Positions 28,472 to 35,971 of a stretch of DNA of 64,000 nucleotides are shown piece by piece. Position 1 is the first letter of the stretch. Each line of letters begins with the position of its first letter. A program made the translations under genes and the position numbers. Where the stretch lies: the NCBI GenBank assembly GCA_026004735.1, contig BPJS01000001.1:1488001-1552000 (forward strand). The letters run 5' to 3'. Source of the DNA: Isosphaeraceae bacterium (lineage in GTDB: Bacteria; Planctomycetota; Planctomycetia; Isosphaerales; Isosphaeraceae). The notes under the pieces are model-generated. The model worked only from the letters and a program-made list of their open reading frames with translations, did not search any database and was not told the DNA's origin.

Positions 28472-31400
28472 TTACGGAATGTTGAAGAGGGTTTCGCCAT
28501 TGGCGGCGGTGTCGGTTCCGTCACCGCCGTCGAGGGTATCGGTGCCGGCGCCGCCGTCGAGGTGGTCGTTGCCGTCGTCGCCGAAGAGGTAGTCATTGCC
28601 GGCGCCGCCTTGGAGAACGTTATTGGCGGCATTGCCGCGGATCTCGTCGTTGCCCTTGCTGCCGATGACGTTTTCAAAAAAGGCTGCGATCCCCGCTGCG
28701 CTGGTCTTGACCGTTCGCCGCGTGTGCCGCGCGGTTTGGGTGTCGCTGCGGAGGTCAACGACCACCGGATCGGTGTTAGCCAGGGCCGAGAAGTCGAGTG
28801 TGTCGATTCCGCCGCCGGCGGCCTCAATGATGGTGTCGACTTGGTTGGCCTTGGCTGCCAGGAAAACGTAAGTGTCGTTGCCGCCTCGGCCTTCCAGGGT
28901 ATCGCTACCCTCGCCGCCGTCGAGGCGGTTGTTGCCAGAGTTGCCGCGGATCGTGTCGTTGCCACGCCCACCGATGACGTTTTCGATAAACGCCGATTGC
29001 CCAGCGCCCCCCATCTGGACGATACGATTGGCATGGGTGGCCAGAGCGGTGTCGCTGGCCAGGTCAACGGTGACAGGGGTCGTGTCGGTGAGGGCGGCGA
29101 AGTCAAGCGTATCGTTGCCCCCGCTCCCCGTCTCGATAATCGTGTCGATTTCGGCTGACTTGGCGACCCGGAAGGCGTACGTATCGTTTCCGCCTCGGCC
29201 CTCGAGAAGGTCGCTGCCCTGGCCGCCATCCAGGCGATTGTTGGCCGCATTGCCGCGGATCGTGTCGTTGCCGCGGCCGCCGACGACGTTCTCGATGAAC
29301 GCCGATTGTCCAGCCGATCCCATACGGACCGTCCGATTCGTGTGCGTGGCCAGCGCGGTGTCGCTGGTCAGATCGACCGTGACGGGCGTGTTAGCGGCCA
29401 GGCTGGTGAATTCGATCGTGTCGTTGCCGCCGCCGGAAAGCTCGGTGATGGTGTCTGTCTCGGCGGACCAGGCCATGGCAAACAGATAGCGATCACCGCC
29501 CGCGTTTCCGATCAGCGAGTCGTTGCCTGCGCCGCCGTCCAAAACGTCGCCCTTGGCGCCACCGATCAACGTGTCGTTGCCGTCACCGCCCCAACTCCAG
29601 AGGGCAAAATTCAATCCCGTGGCATCGACCATGTCGTTGCCGGCGTGAGCGCGAACCCGAACCGAGGCAATCGTGCCTGTAAAGCTATACGGTGTGCCGT
29701 TGAACGTGACGACCGTCGAGGAGCCGCTCGGGGCGATCGTAATCGTGTCGGCGCCGGAGGTCCCGTGCACAAAGATCGGTCCGTTGGGGATCCGGTAGAC
29801 ACCGTTGAAGACACGGGTATTGTCTTCGTTGAACGGGTCAGTGTCCGACTCAACGATCGCGTTGCTTGGGTCCAGGACTGTCAGGATGAAGTAGTTGGCG
29901 TCCTCTTCGGCCAGCCCCGCGCCTGGTAGCGGAACCTGGCCTGGTCCAGAGCCGAGCGGAATGGTGATCGTGTGGGTGCCCACGGTCCAGCGGGCCGGGT
30001 CAGTCACCGCGTACACACCGTAGAGCCTGTCCTTGCCAAAGGAGGTGTCCTTGGAGCGGTAGAAACCAATCTCGAAGGCCGAGGACAACGGCGCATCCAG
30101 GATCCGGTACGAGACGGTCACCGTCGCATCGCCGGGCGCTGTCGAGGAGATCAGCCGCAGGTCGGGCGTACTGGCCGGAGCCGGGAACGGAGCAGAGAAC
30201 TCCGAAGTGTTGCCCGAGCTTGAGCGGGCGGTCGCCGTCACGACCTCTCCCGAGGTCGTTGCCGCGTTCAGGGTGACGCTGAAGTTGGCCGAGCCGGACG
30301 CATTGGTGGTGATCGTGGTCGATCCCAGATACCGCAGGCCTTGGTTCCCCCCTGCGGGATTGGCGTAAAAGTCGAGAGTCAGGGGCAGATTGGCCGCTCC
30401 CGAGTAGGTGCCGCCAATCGTCGTGGCGGTCCCGGTCGTTAACGCCGAGATGGTCGGAGTATTCAACAGCGTGTTCGGACCGTTGTCGGCATCGTTGGGG
30501 TCGTTGGCCGTGGGACCGTCGTCGTTCAGGTCGATCCCCAGGCCAGCGTTGGAGTGAATCGAGGCGGCGTGTATCCTGTTTCCCGTCGAGGCGTTCCCCA
30601 GAATGGCGATTCCGTCGCCGCCGTTGTGCGCGATGACGTTGCCCGTATCGAGCGTGGTTTCCACACCGTAATAGAGCGCAGTGACGACGCTGCGACTCAG
30701 CGGCATTCCCGGCGCGTTCAGATAAGCCGATGCCTCGAACTCGATCTCGTAGAGACCCGGCTTGGTAAATCCCCAGTTGACGTGAATATGTCCGCCCGCT
30801 GGCAGGTAAAAGCTATCTGTAGGGTCGATCCCGTCCGATGAGGCCATCCAGACGGTTGTCCCTGAGACACCCGTCTGCCACACCGAAAACGCACCCGGCC
30901 CGCGAACCGATTTCAGATCGACGCGAATCCACCGCGCGGCATTGGGAACGCGCGGATCCGACGGCGTGTAGGAAGCTATCTGCGACGGAGTCGTCTCCTG
31001 CGCTCCAAAACCCAGGAAGAGCGAGTCAAATGATTGAGTCTGAGTCAGTTGCCAGAAAGTCTCTCCGGCCCCGACCCCGATGAAATCCCATTGTGAACCG
31101 GCCGGTCGCGTCGTTCGCGCCGGAACTCCGACGTAAGCCAGCGCGCGGTGGGGATCGTAGCGCATCTCGTTATCGCGGTCTCGGAGTGCCAGATCCCAGG
31201 TACCGGAAATGTAGTTGGTCGCCGTGTCGACGTGCTCGGTCGTCAGAACCGTCTCCCAGTACGGCCCAACATGGTTATCGGCGGCTCCGTTGGTCAGGAG
31301 GATGCCGTGCGAGCCATTAGGCGCGGCGGCGGTGTTGGTCGGGTTGACCCCGATGTAATTTCGCGCGATGTGGTTGCCGTCGCCCCCGTCGACGACGATG

Positions 31401-31918
31401 CCGGCACCGGAGAAATTCTGGATCCCCAAGCCCAGAACGACATGATTGTTCGACAGAATTCGCAAGCCGTGCGCGTTCGCACCGGCCAGCGAGCCGTCGA
31501 GCACAATCTCGGGGCCGAACGGATTGGTGTCGCCCGTGCGGAGCCGCTGGCTCAGCCCGTCGAGGTCGATCACCTGCGAAGCATTCTGAAGCGGGGGCAG
31601 GGGGGTCAGAGGTCGGATGATCCAAACGTCGGCCGCCGTGTCGCCGCCCGACAACGCGGAGTCCACGTCCACAAAGTTGGGGTCGCTCGTCGGAATGTTG
31701 AAGCGGATCTGCGCGGTCGAAGTCGCGTTGTTCGCATTCAAAATCGCCTGCCGCAGCGAGCCTGGACCGGAGTCATTGGTATTGGTCACGGTGAAGACAG
31801 CCAGCAGCGTCCGAGGCTCCATCGCCTCGAGCTGAAGCGATCGCATCCGGCGGAGCCTCAGTTCCGCACGAGGCCGTAACGTGGATCTGGAACGGCGAAG
31901 CAACTCACGGCGTAGCAT
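28472..31918 (-). CDS. LEPR-XLL beta-helix/RTX surface protein with nested anchor-M domain
   Basis: A 1148-residue extracellular protein. Its basic N-terminus is followed by LEAMEPRTLLA (residues 30-40), a clear LEPR-XLL motif, and then the CSLREA-like start VTNTNDSGPGSLRQAILNAN. Parallel beta-helix repeats span about 130-220 and resume at about 425-465 (GNVIAHNGGDGIAILGN). Between them, at about 221-418, sits a surface-anchored (choice-of-anchor M/TIGR03769-like) domain ending HIHVNWGFTKPGLYEIEF. An Ig-like and CARDB-like part follows (about 480-740). The C-terminal third has RTX calcium-binding nonapeptides (GGAGNDSLIG, GGEGSDTLEG), including three 103-residue tandem units. No enzymatic motif is seen; it is probably a large adhesive or matrix protein. 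It is preceded by a terminator and so likely has its own promoter. Confidence 0.88.
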   Translation of the reverse strand: MLRRELLRRSRSTLRPRAELRLRRMRSLQLEAMEPRTLLAVFTVTNTNDSGPGSLRQAILNANNATSTAQIRFNIPTSDPNFVDVDSALSGGDTAADVWIIRPLTPLPPLQNASQVIDLDGLSQRLRTGDTNPFGPEIVLDGSLAGANAHGLRILSNNHVVLGLGIQNFSGAGIVVDGGDGNHIARNYIGVNPTNTAAAPNGSHGILLTNGAADNHVGPYWETVLTTEHVDTATNYISGTWDLALRDRDNEMRYDPHRALAYVGVPARTTRPAGSQWDFIGVGAGETFWQLTQTQSFDSLFLGFGAQETTPSQIASYTPSDPRVPNAARWIRVDLKSVRGPGAFSVWQTGVSGTTVWMASSDGIDPTDSFYLPAGGHIHVNWGFTKPGLYEIEFEASAYLNAPGMPLSRSVVTALYYGVETTLDTGNVIAHNGGDGIAILGNASTGNRIHAASIHSNAGLGIDLNDDGPTANDPNDADNGPNTLLNTPTISALTTGTATTIGGTYSGAANLPLTLDFYANPAGGNQGLRYLGSTTITTNASGSANFSVTLNAATTSGEVVTATARSSSGNTSEFSAPFPAPASTPDLRLISSTAPGDATVTVSYRILDAPLSSAFEIGFYRSKDTSFGKDRLYGVYAVTDPARWTVGTHTITIPLGSGPGQVPLPGAGLAEEDANYFILTVLDPSNAIVESDTDPFNEDNTRVFNGVYRIPNGPIFVHGTSGADTITIAPSGSSTVVTFNGTPYSFTGTIASVRVRAHAGNDMVDATGLNFALWSWGGDGNDTLIGGAKGDVLDGGAGNDSLIGNAGGDRYLFAMAWSAETDTITELSGGGNDTIEFTSLAANTPVTVDLTSDTALATHTNRTVRMGSAGQSAFIENVVGGRGNDTIRGNAANNRLDGGQGSDLLEGRGGNDTYAFRVAKSAEIDTIIETGSGGNDTLDFAALTDTTPVTVDLASDTALATHANRIVQMGGAGQSAFIENVIGGRGNDTIRGNSGNNRLDGGEGSDTLEGRGGNDTYVFLAAKANQVDTIIEAAGGGIDTLDFSALANTDPVVVDLRSDTQTARHTRRTVKTSAAGIAAFFENVIGSKGNDEIRGNAANNVLQGGAGNDYLFGDDGNDHLDGGAGTDTLDGGDGTDTAANGETLFNIP
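28574..29500 (-). repeat. three tandem 309-bp coding repeats (RTX units)
   Basis: The same 10-mer TTGCCGCGGA recurs at 28632, 28941 and 29250, exactly 309 bases apart, and the surrounding sequence repeats with few changes. Each unit encodes 103 residues: a DTY(A/V)F start, a TVDLxSDTALATH segment, a SAFIENVIGG strand, then GNDTIRGN and RLDGGxGSDxLEG calcium-binding turns. The unit nearest the C-terminus is the most diverged. The array lies inside the 28472-31918 gene. Confidence 0.85.
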
Positions 31919-31968
31919 GGGGGAGGAACCTCAAACAGGGAGGAAAGGATCAAGACCTCGATCGAAAC

Positions 31969-32002
31969 GCGCGGGAGCGAGAAACCCTCTCTCGCCCCGC
32001 GC
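31969..32002 (-). terminator. terminator after the PEP-CTERM gene
   Basis: GCGCGGG-A-GCGAGA pairs with TCTCGC-CCCGCGC (13 pairs, one bulged A) around a seven-base loop. On the minus strand it is followed by GTTTCG. It lies 27 bases after the PEP-CTERM stop codon and just before the next leftward gene, so the two surface-protein genes are probably transcribed separately. Confidence 0.6.
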
Positions 32003-32029
32003 CAGGAACCCTCGGGACGAACTGGCGGA

Positions 32030-32812
32030 TCAGACCGCCCTGCGACGTCGGAGCCGCAGACCAGCGATCAGTCCGACGCCGGTCACGGCTAGCACTACCG
32101 AGGACGGCTCGGGAACGGCGGCCGACGGCCCCATCACCCGGAACCGGAACGTGCCCTCATCACTGGTCGTCATCGAGCCGTCGGCGAGCATGGCCGTGAC
32201 CTGGAACGTCAGCTCGTACGTGCCTGCGGCCGTAAACGCCCAGTTGACGTGGGAGTGGCTGCCGACCAACTGGAAAAAGCTGTTGTCGTTGGGATTGTCG
32301 AACGTCGACATCCAGAGCAGGGGATCACCAAACGAGCCGACGCTGAACATCGAAAAATGCCCACCCAGAGGCGTCGAAGCGCTGACGAGATTCCATCGGA
32401 GCCATTTAAAGTTTCCGGCCGGGAGGCGCGGATCGCCGGGAGACCAGGCCGAGAACAGCGCGGGGTTCGTCTCCTCGGAGGCGATCCCCAAGAACAACAG
32501 ATCGGGGTCCTCGTTCTGGGGCAGGACCCAAATGTGGCCACCGACAGGAACCCCCAGAAAATCAAACGCGGACGACGAAGGCCGCACAATCCGACCTGAG
32601 TAGGGGACGACCAGCGTTGCTTCATCGGGTTCGTATTCGTTGCCAGACTCGTCATCGTGGACGCCGAATTCCCAGCCGCGGCCGTCGTAGTTGACCGCGA
32701 CGTCCACATGCCCCGACGTCAGCAGCACCTCCGCGTTCGTCGTTCCGGCCAGTGGAATCCCGGCCAACGCCAGGCCCAACAGGAAAAGGCCCAATGTGTA
32801 TCCTGGTCTCAT
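32030..32812 (-). CDS. PEP-CTERM protein with choice-of-anchor M domain
   Basis: A 260-residue exported protein. The start MRPGYTLGLFLLG follows AAGGAG with good spacing; the longer open frame upstream is dropped. A signal peptide ends near TTNAEV. The body is one surface-anchored domain (about residues 28-215). It runs from VLLTSGHVDVAVNY through LFLGIASEETNP to HSHVNWAFTAAGTYELTF, the hallmark of the choice-of-anchor M/TIGR03769 family. The C-terminus is a PEP-CTERM sorting signal: VPEPSSVVLAVTGVGLIAG followed by LRLRRRRAV. An exosortase would cut and process it at the membrane; no exosortase gene is in the window. The same domain recurs inside the neighbouring 1148-residue protein. Confidence 0.9.
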   Translation of the reverse strand: MRPGYTLGLFLLGLALAGIPLAGTTNAEVLLTSGHVDVAVNYDGRGWEFGVHDDESGNEYEPDEATLVVPYSGRIVRPSSSAFDFLGVPVGGHIWVLPQNEDPDLLFLGIASEETNPALFSAWSPGDPRLPAGNFKWLRWNLVSASTPLGGHFSMFSVGSFGDPLLWMSTFDNPNDNSFFQLVGSHSHVNWAFTAAGTYELTFQVTAMLADGSMTTSDEGTFRFRVMGPSAAVPEPSSVVLAVTGVGLIAGLRLRRRRAV

Positions 32813-32912
32813 CACAGACTCCTTGGTTAGAGGTTTCCGGTACCAGTTCTCCTGCACCGTCCAACGGCACTTCCTGGCCACAACAGCCTCGTCCTTTGAT
32901 CTCGGGTTCGCT

Positions 32913-33605
32913 TTACTCATCCGGTGGCAACGCGAAGTTCTCGCCGCGGTCGATCCGCGCCTTCATCTCGGCGGCCGGATGATTGGCCACGTGACCGTCG
33001 GCGTACAAATAGTTGGCGTCGCCGTTCAAACAGAGACGGGTCGGCGGACCGCCTGGGTGGCGGTCCGGCTGAATATCGGCGATTACCCGGTTCCAGGCCC
33101 GCTCCCGCGGCGGACGGACCCAGTTCCGCGAATGCGTGTGATCGCTGTACGTCGAGATGCCCGCTCCATTGGCAATCTCGAACACCATGATCGTCTGCGA
33201 CTTGTTCGGCAATCGACCAAAATGAAGCTGCTGCCCCTCGCCCGGTACGACAAGGTATTCGTTGAAAACGTAACTGGTTGCCTTCTCCTTGACCCGTTCG
33301 ATTCCCTTCAAATCCGCCGGGCAGACCCGGATCATATCTACATTCTCCAGATACGGCGCAAGGGTATAGATCCACGTCTGCGTGAAGTCGAACGTGTCGT
33401 GCGTCGACTTGGGAAAGTCGCCGTTGTTGTTGTTGGCGAACAAATGAATCGCAATGCCCATCTGATGCAGGTTGTTGGCGCACTGAATTCGCCGGGCTGC
33501 CCCACGCGCCGCTTGCACGGCCGGCAAGGTCAGCCCTACCAGAATGCCGATGATGGCGATCACCACCAGCAATTCAATCAGCGTAAAACCACGTGAACGT
33601 ACCAT
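32913..33605 (-). CDS. pseudopilin-type N-methylation protein (DUF1559-like)
   Basis: A 230-residue protein. The start is the ATG giving [20 protein letters not shown], with CGGAG upstream; the longer frame adds a non-homologous leader. The N-terminus is a prepilin peptidase site followed by the conserved hydrophobic helix ([16 protein letters not shown]). The rest is shorter than in DUF1559 proteins and lacks their usual end. It has [29 protein letters not shown] and, near the C-terminus, [13 protein letters not shown], as in planctomycete H-X9-DG type pseudopilin proteins. It is probably exported to the envelope by a type II secretion-like system. It lies 100 bases upstream of the PEP-CTERM gene in the same direction. 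Confidence 0.88.
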   Translation of the reverse strand: MVRSRGFTLIELLVVIAIIGILVGLTLPAVQAARGAARRIQCANNLHQMGIAIHLFANNNNGDFPKSTHDTFDFTQTWIYTLAPYLENVDMIRVCPADLKGIERVKEKATSYVFNEYLVVPGEGQQLHFGRLPNKSQTIMVFEIANGAGISTYSDHTHSRNWVRPPRERAWNRVIADIQPDRHPGGPPTRLCLNGDANYLYADGHVANHPAAEMKARIDRGENFALPPDE

Positions 33606-33894
33606 CACACTCTGCTCCGTACAGACAGACTTCACCCGTGACCGATCTTCGTCAAAACCCAAGCCGTCCTGCTCGAACCGTTCGCGGTCGAAGCGGGCAC
33701 TCCCGTGCCCTGGCAACGCCACTCCGAACCGAGCGAGGCTTGGCGCAAGCCCTCGTCTTCACCTGACCCGGGGCTTGGTCGGCCCATTGGCCCGGTTCAA
33801 CCGGACCACGAAGTACCGACTTTCTAGCTCACCCCGGACGCATCCCTGGGCGCAGCAGCAATCGCGCAGCGGCGATCGCTCCCATCCTGTCCGC

Positions 33895-34236
33895 TCAAAC
33901 AGCGAGCGGCGGAGCACGCGGACAGGGCTTCCCACTCTCTGCCGACGCGAACGCGGGCAGCCCTTCAACAATTAGCAACCGGCCAACCGAAACGCGATCG
34001 ACCTGGACCGAAGTCGCGACAACTGTCGATCGGACCTGACTCTGGAGAACGCAGAGCGGACAATCGTCCACCCCGACTCGGACCGATCCCGACGAACCCG
34101 CTTCATCCGTGTCGCGACAGGCCAGGCTCGTCTCGGTCCGGCAATCCCAGGCATGGTGCCCCGGTCCGACCAGGGCCGAGATGCCCAGCGTCGCGAGTAA
34201 CCAACCCAGAATCGTAGTTCGAACGAAGCTGCGCAT
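33895..34236 (-). CDS. small secreted Cys-containing hypothetical protein
   Basis: A 113-residue protein with a clear signal peptide or anchor (VRTTILGWLLATLGISALV), then GHHAWDC, DDCPLCVLQSQ and a proline-rich end (CPRAPPLAV). The CPLC motif followed by a Gln-rich helix and an R-(A/G)-PP end resembles small planctomycete proteins distantly like DUF2946, for which no function is known. No good Shine-Dalgarno precedes the ATG. The paired Cys and His residues could bind a metal; that is inference. It heads the leftward surface-protein group but is separated from the pseudopilin gene by 289 bases that hold no gene. Confidence 0.6.
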   Translation of the reverse strand: MRSFVRTTILGWLLATLGISALVGPGHHAWDCRTETSLACRDTDEAGSSGSVRVGVDDCPLCVLQSQVRSTVVATSVQVDRVSVGRLLIVEGLPAFASAESGKPCPRAPPLAV

Positions 34237-34345
34237 GGAGCCCGAACTAGGTTGCGACGATCCGACGACCGCGCCATCGAACGCTCTTATCCTGCGCGCA
34301 GTCCCACCACGCTGTCAACGGTCGATCCTACGCCGCTCACCCCGC

Positions 34346-35500
34346 TCACCCCTCGACACAATCGCTCCGCGGATAGGAGCCGAGGATTTCCAGGCGGTCC
34401 GCCCGACGGCGGAGCAATTCGAGCGAACGGGCCACCGGCGGATCCTGCGCATGACCGTCGATATCGATGAAAAACAAGTAGGTCGGATCGCGGCTTGGGG
34501 TCGCCTCCGACGTCGGGAACGACTCAATCCAAGTCATGTTCACATCGTTCTTCGCAAATGGTTCAATCGCCTTGGCCAGGCTGCCGGAATGATGAGGAAG
34601 CCGGACCATCAAGGTCGTCTTGTCCCTCCCGGTGGGGCGCTCATCCTGTTCGGCGATCACGGCAAACCGGGTCACATTGAGCGTGCTATCCTCGATATTC
34701 TCGACCAGAACCTGAAGCCCATGGGCGTCTGCGGCCTGGCGGCTGGCGATGGCCGCCGCACTCGGGTCGCGCTGAGCCAGCTCGGCCGCGTGGGCCGTCG
34801 AAACCACCTCGATCAACTGCGCCTGGGGAAGATTCTTGGCCAGCCAGTGCCGACACTGCGACAACGCCTGCGCCTTCGAATAAACCCGACGCATCGAACT
34901 CCATTCGCCCTTGCCGATCAAACAGTGCCGAACCCGCAGCCGAACCTCGGCACGAATCTTCAGCCCCGTGAGCCGGGCAAACATCTCCAGCGTGTCGGCG
35001 ATCCGGCCATCGGTCGAGTTCTCCAGCGGCACCACCCCAAACTGCACATGACGGCGATTGACTTCCTCAAAAACCGCCGGAATCGACGCCACCGGCACAT
35101 GCTCGACCGATTGACCAAACTTGGCCACCGACGCCAGATAACTGTAGCTGTAGCGCGGACCTAAACAGGCAACCCGCAACGCGCGCTGAAGCGCCCGGGA
35201 TCCGCTCATCAACTCCCGAAAAATGAGGCGCAGCGTCTCCGCCGGCAGCGGTCCCCGGTGATACTCCATGACCCGGGCGAGGACCTCCTCTTCTCGGGCC
35301 GGCGACCAGACCGGCAAATTGCCGTGATCCTTCAACTGGCCAATCCGCGTTGCGATCTCAGCCCGCCGGTTCAAGAGCCGAACCAGTTGCTGGTCCAGAT
35401 CGTCGATCTCAGCCCGGAGCGCTGCGAGCGACTCCGCCGGCGCCAGCCGCTTTTGCCCGGTTCGACTCGCCGATCCGCTCTTCGCACTCTTACGCGCCAT
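34346..35500 (-). CDS. pheA: chorismate mutase / prephenate dehydratase
   Basis: A bifunctional P-protein that converts chorismate to prephenate and then to phenylpyruvate. The start MARKSAKSGSASR follows GAGAGGG; the frame continues upstream without family resemblance. The chorismate mutase part is at about residues 22-100 (LRAEIDDLDQQLVRLLNRRAEI). The dehydratase follows (VACLGPRYSYSYLA; GVVPLENSTDGRI; NVTRFAVI with the TRF motif). An ACT domain closes the protein (HHSGSLAKAIEPFAKNDVNMTWIESFPT is its core, seen in part as GSLAKAIEPF), allowing feedback by phenylalanine. Length of 384 residues is typical. YSYSYLA replaces the more common GTFS/GSFS pattern at the substrate loop. It has its own candidate promoter. 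Confidence 0.95.
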   Translation of the reverse strand: MARKSAKSGSASRTGQKRLAPAESLAALRAEIDDLDQQLVRLLNRRAEIATRIGQLKDHGNLPVWSPAREEEVLARVMEYHRGPLPAETLRLIFRELMSGSRALQRALRVACLGPRYSYSYLASVAKFGQSVEHVPVASIPAVFEEVNRRHVQFGVVPLENSTDGRIADTLEMFARLTGLKIRAEVRLRVRHCLIGKGEWSSMRRVYSKAQALSQCRHWLAKNLPQAQLIEVVSTAHAAELAQRDPSAAAIASRQAADAHGLQVLVENIEDSTLNVTRFAVIAEQDERPTGRDKTTLMVRLPHHSGSLAKAIEPFAKNDVNMTWIESFPTSEATPSRDPTYLFFIDIDGHAQDPPVARSLELLRRRADRLEILGSYPRSDCVEG

Positions 35501-35594
35501 GGGCCCTCTCGGCCGGCCTCGCCACCGTGTCTCGACCGGAGGTCGCGTCCCAGCGACGCGTGCCCATCGGTTCACATCTGGACGAAACGCCATT

Positions 35595-35624
35595 TCCATA
35601 ATCGGCCCCAGCTCCCTCTGTCAA
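35595..35624 (-). promoter_or_regulatory. candidate sigma-70-type promoter for pheA
   Basis: On the minus strand a perfect -35 TTGACA is followed after 18 bases by TATGGA, about 95 bases before the pheA start codon. The -10 matches the consensus at three of six positions only, so strength is uncertain. Confidence 0.45.
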
Positions 35625-35971
35625 GGGTTCGACAGCACAAAGGCCCACAGATCCGCCTGTCATATTGGCAGCACACGCATGCATGCACTTGACCCAGACG
35701 GTGCCAAAATGGCATGCAGCAGCACCGCAGATTCCGCGACCGCCTCAAAACATGCCATAAGCCACTATCTAGAAATGATTTAAGGACGAATAGCGTTTTC
35801 GGCATGATGCTTGCAGCCCAAAGTCCTTTCGTCGGAGCGAAGCGAGTCCCGAGTAGCCTTGGCCTGTCGCGTGGGCCATCATAAGGTGAACTGGACCGAC
35901 TTCGCAGAGTGAGCCTCACCGCAGCTTTGCGGATCGAAACACTGAGGGGCGTTGCGAAAGGAGAGTCAGCC
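35625..35971 (+). other. dnaK upstream region
   Basis: A stretch of about 350 bases without a gene, less GC-rich than its surroundings around 35740-35810. No CIRCE element (TTAGCACTC/GAGTGCTAA) is present. A short inverted repeat TGCCA-AAA-TGGCA lies at 35702-35714, flanked by copies of GCATGCA. A sequence loosely like a heat-shock sigma promoter, CTTGGCC-10 bases-GCCATCAT, lies at 35858-35882, some 90 bases before the start codon. Any of these could control dnaK; none is strong. Confidence 0.4.

Noticed and set aside
31881-32603. 240-codon frame antisense to the PEP-CTERM gene
   Set aside because: Shadow of a gene with a clear signal peptide, domain and sorting signal on the opposite strand.
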